NCBI GenBank assembly: GCA_964429915.1
Contig: CAYSDZ010000012.1
Location: 27,076 to 91,075 of the forward strand
DNA length: 64,000 bases
Direction: 5' to 3'
From: Alteromonas_F sp964429915
GTDB taxonomy: Bacteria; Pseudomonadota; Gammaproteobacteria; Enterobacterales; Alteromonadaceae
Notes under the pieces: generated by a model
Database searches by the model: none
Seen by the model: the letters and a program-made list of their open reading frames with translations, nothing else
Told to the model about the DNA's origin: nothing
In this document: in pieces, positions 27,171-35,476 of the stretch
Position numbering within the stretch: position 1 is the first letter of the stretch
Layout: each line of letters starts with the position of its first letter
Made by a program: the position numbers and the translations under genes

Positions 27171-28562
27171 ATGATCAGTGTATTTGATTTATTTTCGGTG
27201 GGTATTGGGCCATCTAGCTCGCATACCGTTGGACCTATGCGAGCCGCAGCGCTGTGTGTAAAAACCATGAGCGAAGCGGGCCAACTCCAATCCATCACTA
27301 AAGTAAATGTTGAATTGTTTGGGTCTTTAGGTCAAACGGGAATTGGGCACGGTACGGGCAAAGCGGTTATTTTAGGACTGATGGGATTCGAGCCTGAAAG
27401 TGTCGACGTGGAAAATATTGAAAATTATTTAGCGCTTGTTCGCGACAATGAACAGATTGCGCTGAATAATGAACAGTCTGTCCCCTTCCCTAAAACAGGG
27501 GCCATTATTTTTCATCGTAGGAAAACGCTGAAAAGACACGCAAACGCATTAACCCTACATTTCAGCTTCGATGACGGTCAGCATCAATCATTCACCTATT
27601 ATTCTATTGGCGGTGGCTTCATTGTGTCTGAAGAGCAGTTTGACGAGGTTAAGCAAGAAGCCTTAAATGCCTCCCATTCGGAGCCTTTTCCCTTTCATTC
27701 TGCTGAATCTTTAGTGAGTGTGTGTAAAAACGAAGGCTTGAGCATAAGCGGTGTTGTATTAAAAAATGAAATAGCCAAGCTCAACATGGCGAATAAAAAA
27801 GAAGCCGAGGAACATATAAAGCAAAAGCTCTTTGGTATTTGGCAAGTTATGCGAGCCTGTATCGAACGAGGAATACACGAAGAGGGTTTGTTACCGGGAG
27901 GATTAAAAGTAACCAGAAGGGCCCCTAAGCTATATCAAAAGCTAATGACTGAACGGTCTAATGATCCGATGCAGGTTATGGATTGGGTCAATGTGTTTGC
28001 TTTAGCCGTTAATGAAGAAAATGCCGCGGGTGGCAGAGTGGTGACGGCTCCGACGAACGGTGCAGCAGGAATAATCCCTGCTGTAATGGCCTATTACGAT
28101 AAATTTATACGCACTTTAGATGAATCTACGGCAAGTCGATTTTTGTTAACGGCTGGTGCAATTGGCTTTTTATACAAAGAAAATGCCTCCATTTCTGGCG
28201 CAGAAGTCGGCTGTCAAGGTGAAGTGGGCGTTGCGTGTTCGATGGCAGCAGGCGCGTTAACGGAAATATTGGGTGGTTCAGTGTCAGCCGTTGAGAATGC
28301 GGCTGAAATCGGTATGGAACACAATCTCGGCCTTACCTGCGATCCCGTTGGTGGGTTAGTACAAGTTCCTTGCATAGAGCGAAACGCAATGGGAGCAATA
28401 AAAGCGATTAATGCATCACGGCTAGCATTAAGAGGAACGGGTGATCACAAAGTTTCATTGGATAAAGTGATAAAAACCATGCGCGATACCGGTAATGATA
28501 TGAAGACAAAATACAAAGAAACGGCTCGAGGAGGGCTGGCCGTTAACATTATTGAGTGCTAA
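27171..28562 (+). CDS. sdaA: L-serine dehydratase (iron-sulfur, single chain)
   Basis: Deaminates L-serine to pyruvate using a 4Fe-4S cluster. 463 residues (E. coli SdaA 454) with the beta-type part first (FDLFSVGIGPSSSHTVGPM) and the alpha part after (NEENAAGGRVVTAPTNGAAG). The cluster cysteines are visible in AEVGCQGEVGVACSMAAGAL and VGGLVQVPCIERNAMGA. Last gene of the pabB-nudL-sdaA operon, convergent with cysB. Confidence 0.95.
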   Translation: MISVFDLFSVGIGPSSSHTVGPMRAAALCVKTMSEAGQLQSITKVNVELFGSLGQTGIGHGTGKAVILGLMGFEPESVDVENIENYLALVRDNEQIALNNEQSVPFPKTGAIIFHRRKTLKRHANALTLHFSFDDGQHQSFTYYSIGGGFIVSEEQFDEVKQEALNASHSEPFPFHSAESLVSVCKNEGLSISGVVLKNEIAKLNMANKKEAEEHIKQKLFGIWQVMRACIERGIHEEGLLPGGLKVTRRAPKLYQKLMTERSNDPMQVMDWVNVFALAVNEENAAGGRVVTAPTNGAAGIIPAVMAYYDKFIRTLDESTASRFLLTAGAIGFLYKENASISGAEVGCQGEVGVACSMAAGALTEILGGSVSAVENAAEIGMEHNLGLTCDPVGGLVQVPCIERNAMGAIKAINASRLALRGTGDHKVSLDKVIKTMRDTGNDMKTKYKETARGGLAVNIIEC

Positions 28563-28585
28563 CTTAAGCGTTTACGCTGACATAT

Positions 28586-29560
28586 TTACTTTACGGGTAG
28601 AGTGTAATTTTTAAACATTTTCTCTACCTCGTCATTATTCTTTAGCATCATGGCTTTTTCCACATTGGTTTTGGTTAAGTGTGGCGCAAATCGCTCAATA
28701 AAGTCATACATATAACTGCGTAGGAAACTGCCTTTTCTAAACCCGATTTTTGTTGTGCTGTAATCAAACAAATGACTAGCGTCGATTTTAACTAAGTCGT
28801 TATCTTCGTATTCCGACACTGCCATTGACGCAATAACTCCAATGCCTACGCCCAAACGCACATACGTTTTAATGACATCTGCATCGGTAGCAGTAAACAC
28901 TATTTTAGGATTGAGCCCTGCTTTTTCGAAAGCATGATCTAGCTCAGACCGCCCCGTAAATCCAAATACATAGGTAACTAAAGGAAATTCAGCGATATCG
29001 TCTATACTCAGTTTTTGTTTGCCTGCTAGCGGGTGTGCCTTATTAACAATGACGCTTCTATTCCAATGATAACAAGGCAACATAACTAAATCGTTGTATA
29101 AATGCAGGGCCTCAGTGGCGATAGCAAAATCGGCCTCGCCTTTTGCTGCCAAGTCACTAATTTGGGAGGGCGTCCCCTGATGCATGTGCAGGGATACCTT
29201 AGGAAATTTGGTCATGAAACCTTGAATCACATCAGGTAAGGCATAACGAGCTTGGGTATGTGTAGTGGCAATATTTAATTTTCCTTCATCGGGAAGCGTG
29301 TGTTCCCTAGCGACTGAACGAATACTCTCCACTTTTGCCAATAATTCGCGTGATAACTTTACAATTTCTCTACCTGCATCAGTCACATGGGTAAGGTGCT
29401 TCCCACTCCTTCCAAAAATTTGAACACCGAGCTCATCTTCAAGCATTCTAACCTGTTTACTAATTCCTGGCTGCGAAGTGTACAAACTCTCAGCGGTAGC
29501 AGAAACGTTAAGATTGTTATTGACCACCTCTACAATGTACCGAAGCTGTTGTAGTTTCAT
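28586..29560 (-). CDS. cysB: LysR-family transcriptional regulator CysB
   Basis: 324 residues, exactly the E. coli CysB length. The winged helix-turn-helix at 1-60 reads MKLQQLRYIVEVVNNNLNVS with SQPGISKQVRMLEDELG. The inducer-binding part begins NIATTHTQARYALP. CysB activates sulfate assimilation genes in response to N-acetylserine. It is monocistronic, convergent with sdaA, and divergent from the kinase gene with about 147 bases between them. Confidence 0.93.
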   Translation of the reverse strand: MKLQQLRYIVEVVNNNLNVSATAESLYTSQPGISKQVRMLEDELGVQIFGRSGKHLTHVTDAGREIVKLSRELLAKVESIRSVAREHTLPDEGKLNIATTHTQARYALPDVIQGFMTKFPKVSLHMHQGTPSQISDLAAKGEADFAIATEALHLYNDLVMLPCYHWNRSVIVNKAHPLAGKQKLSIDDIAEFPLVTYVFGFTGRSELDHAFEKAGLNPKIVFTATDADVIKTYVRLGVGIGVIASMAVSEYEDNDLVKIDASHLFDYSTTKIGFRKGSFLRSYMYDFIERFAPHLTKTNVEKAMMLKNNDEVEKMFKNYTLPVK

Positions 29561-29707
29561 AAACGCATTACCTAAACTCTAGCTTTATTATTTTAAGCAA
29601 ACACACCTTACCCAATATACCTTTAAATTAAAAGCTCAACAGAGCGTAAATACTTGTGCTACCTTTATTTTTATAATACTTATTTTGATAAAGAGTGGTT
29701 ATCTTTC

Positions 29708-30418
29708 ATGCAGTCAAACAATCAAGACTTGGATTTTTCTGACGTCTTAGCCGCTGTTGTCCATGATATGAAAAACTCGTTGGGATTAGTCATTCAATCA
29801 ATTGAAACGCTCAGCCACCACGTGCCGAGCGACGTTAAAAGCGCTCATAAGCATATTAGTAGAACCCATTACGAAGCCACGCGACTCAATTCTAATTTGG
29901 TGCAATTGTTATCTCTTTATAAAAACGATATACAAGGCCTATATACCAATATTGATGAGTACAGCATTACTGATATTTTTGAAGAAATAATCAGTTCAAA
30001 CGACTATTATGCAAAACAGAACAATATTTCCGTGTCGGTGGAAATAGATCCACATTTACATTGGTTTATCGATTCAGAGCTCGTTTATCTTTTGCTGAAC
30101 GATGCACTTATCAATGCTTTTAGGTATGGAAATAGCCAAGTACGCATTGCAGCTTGTATTCAAAAACAAAAAAATGATAACCATGATTACCTTTGCATAA
30201 CCATTGAAGACGATGGATTAGGCTATCCTGTATCAATGACGGAAGAAAAAAATGGAGCGCCAAGTAAAGCCAGCTTGAAACACGGAAGAACTGGGCTCGG
30301 TTTATTCTTTGCCAGACTCATTGCTGAGGCCCATGAGAATAATAATAAGCATGGTGAGATTTCGCTGACGAATGGTGGTACTCTTGGTGGCAGTGTGTTT
30401 TTAGTTAAGCTACCTTAA
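29708..30418 (+). CDS. Orphan soluble histidine kinase
   Basis: About 236 residues with no sensor domain and no membrane segment. The phosphoacceptor site is AAVVHDMKNSLGLVIQS (H box). The ATPase part has the N box NDALINAFRYG, EDDGLGYP and GRTGLGLFFARLIAEAH. No response regulator gene is nearby. The ATG at 29708 is preferred over the TTG at 29654, since the extra 18 residues are unlike any domain. It may get its signal through a partner protein. A role with the downstream GTPase unit is possible from strand and position only. Confidence 0.85.
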   Translation: MQSNNQDLDFSDVLAAVVHDMKNSLGLVIQSIETLSHHVPSDVKSAHKHISRTHYEATRLNSNLVQLLSLYKNDIQGLYTNIDEYSITDIFEEIISSNDYYAKQNNISVSVEIDPHLHWFIDSELVYLLLNDALINAFRYGNSQVRIAACIQKQKNDNHDYLCITIEDDGLGYPVSMTEEKNGAPSKASLKHGRTGLGLFFARLIAEAHENNNKHGEISLTNGGTLGGSVFLVKLP

Positions 30419-30509
30419 TCATGGTCGATAATTTTATGTTTAATATTTTAATTTAGGTTCAGGTGGTAGCATCAAGTGAGAGCATTAGCAAGAACGGAGA
30501 AACCTACAA

Positions 30510-31271
30510 TTGTTTGAAATTATTGTAATATTGGTTGTGGTATTAATTGTTGCTGCAATTTTCTTTAATGCAATGCAGCAGCACAAAGCGAAAGTTGAAG
30601 CGGAAACACGCGCTGAAGTTGCTAAACACAAAGCCATTATCGACGAGACAGAAAATGTGCTTATGGCCTGTAGCCAGTTTCCTATTTCTTCAAAGGTTAT
30701 CCTAATTCTACATCAACGTGTGTTAAACGCACTGCAAAGTATCGCCTCTTTATCTCCTAGTACTACAGATATAAAACAACGCATCAAGGACCAAGAACGC
30801 GTTATTGGCGAAACAGACACCACCGCTGATACACCCAATTCAGATTTTACGTTGCCGGAAACGGATAAACTGATTATTCAATACATTCAAGCAGTAAAAA
30901 AATTACGCATTTTATTACGCTCTGAATATTCAAAAGGAAAAGTAGATTCAAAAACCTACAGCGAACAAGATAAACTGTTAGAGCGCTTGCAATTGAAAGT
31001 CAACGTTGAGACTTTAGCTCGCAGAGCAGCTGCTGCACTTAATACAAAAATGTTAGGCTCTGCTCGACAATATCTTGAAAAAGGTATTAAAGCGATGGAA
31101 AACCAAAATGGTCTTGATGAGTTTCTTGCCAAGCGTTTAAGTCAATTCAAAACGCAATTAACTGAAATTCAAGACGAACTTAAAAGTGCCAATGCGAAAG
31201 ATCGCGCTGCCAAAAAAGAAGCAGAAAGAGATGAACTTGACGAGTTATTTGCACCCAAGAAAAAATGGTAG
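30510..31271 (+). CDS. Membrane-anchored coiled-coil protein of unknown function
   Basis: 253 residues starting at a TTG with GGAGA nine bases upstream. One N-terminal membrane helix (FEIIVILVVVLIVAAIFF) is followed by charged helical segments, coiled-coil prone at about 25-50 and 190-245, and an acidic to basic tail ending LFAPKKKW. I do not recognise a catalytic motif or family. It lies 9 bases before the helicase gene, so the two are probably co-transcribed. Confidence 0.75.
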   Translation: MFEIIVILVVVLIVAAIFFNAMQQHKAKVEAETRAEVAKHKAIIDETENVLMACSQFPISSKVILILHQRVLNALQSIASLSPSTTDIKQRIKDQERVIGETDTTADTPNSDFTLPETDKLIIQYIQAVKKLRILLRSEYSKGKVDSKTYSEQDKLLERLQLKVNVETLARRAAAALNTKMLGSARQYLEKGIKAMENQNGLDEFLAKRLSQFKTQLTEIQDELKSANAKDRAAKKEAERDELDELFAPKKKW

Positions 31272-31280
31272 TTTATTACT

Positions 31281-32588
31281 TTGCTGATCACCGACCTCCC
31301 TGTAAGCCATAAAATTATTTCAAAACTCCAAGAATTTGGTTTTAGTTCTCTAACGGATATTCAAGAAAAATGTATTGCTCCGGCATTGTTAGGCAAAGAT
31401 ATTTTGGCTTGTTCGCAAACGGGGTCCGGCAAAACATTTGCTTTTCTCGTGCCTTCAATTCATCGTTTGTTAAACAGCAAAGCACTGAGTAAGCAAGACC
31501 CGCGCGCATTAATCTTAGCGCCCACCAGAGAGCTAGCGAAGCAAGTTTTCTTAGAAACTAAAAAGCTGTGTTCAGGCACAAAACTTAACGTTTCGTTAAT
31601 TGTCGGCGGTGAAAATTATAATGACCAAGCAAAGATGCTTAAACGTTCTCCAGATATTGTTATTGGAACTGCAGGGCGCATTTTTGATCATCTTCAAAGT
31701 AAGCACTTCTTTTTAAATGGTCTAGAACTATTAGTTCTCGACGAAGCAGACAGAATGCTTGATCTTGGATTTTCTGATGCTTTAATTGCCATAAATCGAT
31801 ACGCTGACCACCGAAAAAGGCAAACGTTGCTGTTTTCTGCCACTCTGGACCACCCTGATGTGTTAAAAATGGCAAATCGGATAGTAAAAGCGCCCGTTCA
31901 CATTAATGTCGGCCTTTCAACACAAAAACACGAACAGATACAGCAATCTTTTTACTTCGCAGAATCACTGACTCAAAAAGAAGAGTTGCTAAATAGCGTA
32001 CTGGAAGAACGGTCGTACAACCAAGCTATTGTGTTTACTGCCACTCGTGAAGACACCACTCGCTTGGCGTCGTTATTAAATGAACAAAATGCGCGTTCAG
32101 CGCTTGCGCTAAGTGGCGATTTGTTACAAAAGCAACGCTCAGCAATACTATCTGGTTTTTCTCGTGGACAGTACAGTATTTTAGTCACTACCGATCTAGC
32201 ATCTAGAGGCTTAGATCTTCGAAAGGTGGGCTTAGTGATTAACTTTGATTTACCCAAGCAGGCGGACGAATATATCCATCGAATTGGGCGAACTGGACGT
32301 GCGGGAGAATCCGGCGAAGCCGTTTCTTTAGTTGGAAAAAAAGACTGGCAAAGCTTTGTGTCTATTCGGCAACATATCGATTATGAAATAGCCTGCGGAT
32401 CGCATCCTTCCCATCCAAGTCGATTCACTGGTTTAAAACATACTGTTAAAAGTAAGCTTAAAAAAACGTCGTCAATTTCATCTAACAAAAAAACCGTGAA
32501 TACCACACTTAAGAAAACCAAAAGAATTAATACACAAGTGGGTAGCGAGGCAGGCCATATCCCTATTCCCCGAAAAATCAAGCAGTAA
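31281..32588 (+). CDS. DEAD-box ATP-dependent RNA helicase
   Basis: 435 residues with all core motifs: Q motif (SSLTDIQEKCI), motif I (SQTGSGKT), Ia (PTRELAKQ), GTAGR, II (LDEADRMLDLG), III (FSATL), V (TDLASRGLD) and VI (HRIGRTGRAG). A basic C-terminal tail (about 375-430, rich in Lys/Thr/Ser) may bind RNA, as in RhlE-type enzymes. It unwinds RNA using ATP, probably in ribosome assembly or mRNA decay; the exact homologue is not clear. The start is a TTG soon after the upstream stop with no strong ribosome site. Confidence 0.92.
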   Translation: MLITDLPVSHKIISKLQEFGFSSLTDIQEKCIAPALLGKDILACSQTGSGKTFAFLVPSIHRLLNSKALSKQDPRALILAPTRELAKQVFLETKKLCSGTKLNVSLIVGGENYNDQAKMLKRSPDIVIGTAGRIFDHLQSKHFFLNGLELLVLDEADRMLDLGFSDALIAINRYADHRKRQTLLFSATLDHPDVLKMANRIVKAPVHINVGLSTQKHEQIQQSFYFAESLTQKEELLNSVLEERSYNQAIVFTATREDTTRLASLLNEQNARSALALSGDLLQKQRSAILSGFSRGQYSILVTTDLASRGLDLRKVGLVINFDLPKQADEYIHRIGRTGRAGESGEAVSLVGKKDWQSFVSIRQHIDYEIACGSHPSHPSRFTGLKHTVKSKLKKTSSISSNKKTVNTTLKKTKRINTQVGSEAGHIPIPRKIKQ

Positions 32589-32661
32589 GCCATAGAATGG
32601 TTTGTTAATTATTGATAAGGAGTTATATTTAATGTAACGAATAAACTGTAAGGAAGGTGTA

Positions 32662-33195
32662 ATGACCAAAAAAACAGACAGTGAAGCTAAAATATCACCA
32701 CTTGCTCAATTACAGGACATCGTATTTGGTGAAGCACAACGGGCAATGACACAAAAGATAGATGACCTTGCTGCCACGTTTGAGCAACATATTTCACAGC
32801 TCAAAGAAACGCATCAAACATCCATTTCGTCACTTCAATCTTCCATCGATCAAGTAGAGAAGTCTATTCTCAACAAGCTGAGTGAGTCCACTCAAGTTTT
32901 CGATAAAAAAACCGAAGATTTACAGCAAAGCATCATGTCAACAAAGTCACAACTTAGCTCTGAAATAGAAATGACAGACACCTCGGGCAAAGAAGATATT
33001 GACGCTGTGCATAGCCGCATAGACAAAGAGCTACGAGCACTCAGCGTGTTATTAGACGAATATAAATCTCAAACCCTAGAAAAACTTTCCGAAGTCAATA
33101 ATGAATTGAATTCATCGAAAACGGATAGGAAAACATTGGCGAAATTGCTTGCGACTATGGCTACCAATTTAGAAGCCGATGAAACAAACGACTAA
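32662..33195 (+). CDS. Soluble coiled-coil protein, first gene of the small-GTPase unit
   Basis: 177 residues, no signal peptide or membrane segment, mostly heptad-like helix (about 25-165). A strong ribosome site (AAGGAAGGTG) precedes the ATG. The N-terminus has LAQLQDIVFGEAQRAM, similar to LQALRALLFGDNGENL at the start of the next protein, which suggests a shared docking motif. Its end overlaps the OmpA-type gene by 17 bases. I do not recognise the family. A scaffold or adaptor for the GTPase unit is inference. Confidence 0.8.
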   Translation: MTKKTDSEAKISPLAQLQDIVFGEAQRAMTQKIDDLAATFEQHISQLKETHQTSISSLQSSIDQVEKSILNKLSESTQVFDKKTEDLQQSIMSTKSQLSSEIEMTDTSGKEDIDAVHSRIDKELRALSVLLDEYKSQTLEKLSEVNNELNSSKTDRKTLAKLLATMATNLEADETND

Positions 33196-34978
33196 TACAA
33201 ACGACGACGATAAACAATTACAGGCTTTGCGAGCCCTGTTGTTCGGTGACAATGGTGAAAACCTCTATCAATCACTGAAACCACAAGCAAAGCAGCTCGT
33301 TGAAGAGGTAATTAGTGAAGCCTTGTATGAGAGGCAGAGCAAGGATAAATCAGTCTTACCGGTGATTCGCCCAATTGTAGAGAAATCAGTTGAAAGTTCA
33401 GTGTCTGAACAAAGTGAAAAGTTCACTGTCATTCTCTACCCTTTGGTCGGTAGCTTAGTCAGAAAATCAGTCGCTGCGTTTTTAAGCCACTTCATTGAAA
33501 AAACCAATACGCTTTTGGAAAATTCCTTGTCGGTGAAGGGATTAAAAATGCGATATCGGGCATGGAAGCAAGGTATTCCGTTTTCACAATACCTTATTCT
33601 GCAAGCCTATCGCTATAAAGTGGACACCGTACTGCTGATCCACCGAAAAACAGGAACGTTACTGTCTTGTGTAACACGTGATTCGCAAACTGACGATAAT
33701 GCCGACCTCGTTTCCTCTATGTTAACCGCAATCAATGACTTTGTATCGGATTCCTTCGCCGATCATCAGTACACCCAACAACTTGATGAAATTAAAACAG
33801 ACGACTTGTCTTTATATATTAGCCATGGACCGCAAGCACTCTTGGTCGTTGCATCTAGGGGAGTGATACCTGCAAAAGATCGCCTTGTATTTAGTAAAAC
33901 GATAGAACAAATTCATAACTCTTTTTTGACAGAGCTTTTAACATACGAAGGAGCAAACGCCCCGTTTGTGGCTTGCGAGCCCCTATTGCAAACGTGCTTA
34001 GTGACCCAAAAGAACCAAGATGACTCGCACAAAAAAAAGCCATGGTTTGGCTATGCAAGTGTTGCACTATTATTTGCGCTACTTTTTTGGTTTTGCTGGA
34101 TAAAAATAGAGGCTCGGCTCTTAGTCACGCAGCTATCAAAACTGAACGAGCAACCCGGGTTTGTCGTCACTGAATTGGATGTGAGAAATATTAATACCGT
34201 GTCGCTTGCTATACTTCGTGATCCAGACGCCATCTCTATGAGCAAATGGCTTGCCGATGCCAACATTGCGCCCGAGCGCATTCAAATAATGGAAAGACCG
34301 TACATATCTTTAGACAAAGACATCATTATAAAGAAAATTAACGCCCTTACCCTACCCTTAGATATCAATGCAAAGCTTACTGATGAAAAGAATGGCCATG
34401 AAAAGCTTAGCCTGATTGGACAGATAAACTGGCAAGGTTATCAAGATTTCAAGTCAGCACTGAATCAGATTTCGGGTATCGATAGGTTCGACATTAACTT
34501 CTCTGAATTAATGATTAAAAACACCGCACTCACCAACGAAACTCAGATCGACAAAATTCAGACAAATAAAATAAAGCACTCTATATTAAAGCAAAAAATA
34601 GCCCAATTAAATCTTGTACAGATTGACTTCAAGGTCAATGACACACAGTTATCTGTAGCCAACCAGCAAAATCTTCTTGCCGCTGCCGCCCACATTGAAG
34701 AAATTTTGTTGCTAAGTGCCGAATTAAATACACAGACTCATATTGTGCTAATAGGGACCAGTGATACGCAAGGCTCAACCACTAAGAACCTTGAACTCAG
34801 TATAGAGCGAGCTAAACAAGTAAAACAATTTTTAGTGAGTAAGGGTATTAGAAGCGATAAATTATTTACGACTGGCATAGGCGAAGTCAGCTTTGAATCT
34901 GAAAATAAAAGTACACGTAAAGTTATGTTTAACGTAATCTACACCCCGTTCGAAAAGAACAAAGCAGTGAGTAAATAA
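33179..34978 (+). CDS. Single-pass membrane protein with cytosolic longin/roadblock-like region and periplasmic OmpA domain
   Basis: 599 residues with no signal peptide. Residues 1-285 are cytosolic; within them, about 145-255 run strand-strand-helix-three strands-helix (VDTVLLIHRKTGTLLSCV ... ALLVVASRGVIPA ... VFSKTIEQIHNSF), the order seen in longin/roadblock folds that bind small GTPases. One membrane helix is at about 289-308 (SVALLFALLFWFCWI). The periplasmic part ends in an OmpA-type peptidoglycan-binding domain at about 475-590 (GTSDTQGSTTKNLELSIERA, STRKVMFNV). It overlaps the coiled-coil gene and lies 3 bases before the GTPase gene. The OmpA part is firm; the fold of the cytosolic part is my reading. 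Confidence 0.8.
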   Translation: MKQTTNTNDDDKQLQALRALLFGDNGENLYQSLKPQAKQLVEEVISEALYERQSKDKSVLPVIRPIVEKSVESSVSEQSEKFTVILYPLVGSLVRKSVAAFLSHFIEKTNTLLENSLSVKGLKMRYRAWKQGIPFSQYLILQAYRYKVDTVLLIHRKTGTLLSCVTRDSQTDDNADLVSSMLTAINDFVSDSFADHQYTQQLDEIKTDDLSLYISHGPQALLVVASRGVIPAKDRLVFSKTIEQIHNSFLTELLTYEGANAPFVACEPLLQTCLVTQKNQDDSHKKKPWFGYASVALLFALLFWFCWIKIEARLLVTQLSKLNEQPGFVVTELDVRNINTVSLAILRDPDAISMSKWLADANIAPERIQIMERPYISLDKDIIIKKINALTLPLDINAKLTDEKNGHEKLSLIGQINWQGYQDFKSALNQISGIDRFDINFSELMIKNTALTNETQIDKIQTNKIKHSILKQKIAQLNLVQIDFKVNDTQLSVANQQNLLAAAAHIEEILLLSAELNTQTHIVLIGTSDTQGSTTKNLELSIERAKQVKQFLVSKGIRSDKLFTTGIGEVSFESENKSTRKVMFNVIYTPFEKNKAVSK

Positions 34979-34981
34979 CGA

Positions 34982-35476
34982 ATGATACAAAAGAAAATCT
35001 GTATACTCGGTGCAACAGGGGTAGGCAAAACCAGCCTGACTCGACAGTTTGTTGATGGTATTTTTTCCAATAAATACCTAACAACAATAGGAGTAAAAAT
35101 TGACAAGAAGGTTATCGCCACACCTAGTTCTGACGTACAGTTACTACTGTGGGATCTAGAAGGCATTGACAGATATTGTGGATTCAAGCCAAGCTATCTG
35201 CGAGGAGCTAGCGCATTCATCATTGTTATGGACCAAACTCGTGCTCAGTCTTTAGTTGAAGGAATGGAAATATTCGCTATGGCCAGAGAATATACGCAGG
35301 TGCCAGCTATTATGGTAGTCAATAAAATAGATTTAGATACCGCGTGGCATTGGGAAGATAAACATGTGTTACAACAAGCCGCGGCGTTCGAGAGCTGCTT
35401 CTATACCAGTGCAAAAACGGGTGACGCAGTCAATGAATTGTTTAAACACGCCGCCCAACTGAGCACTCAGCCATGA
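34982..35476 (+). CDS. Rab/Ras-like small GTPase
   Basis: 164 residues forming one small-GTPase domain. G1 is GATGVGKT (10-17), switch I has LTTIGVKI with the Mg-binding Thr at about 35, G3 is WDLEG (57-61), G4 is NKID (114-117) and G5 is TSAK (142-145). The residue after DLEG, where Ras and Rab have the catalytic Gln, is Ile62. There is no C-terminal cysteine for prenylation, as expected in bacteria. It overlaps the EAL gene by 4 bases. Prokaryotic Ras-like proteins (MglA, Rup families) act as spatial or polarity switches with longin/roadblock partners; this one's target is unknown. Confidence 0.9.
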   Translation: MIQKKICILGATGVGKTSLTRQFVDGIFSNKYLTTIGVKIDKKVIATPSSDVQLLLWDLEGIDRYCGFKPSYLRGASAFIIVMDQTRAQSLVEGMEIFAMAREYTQVPAIMVVNKIDLDTAWHWEDKHVLQQAAAFESCFYTSAKTGDAVNELFKHAAQLSTQP

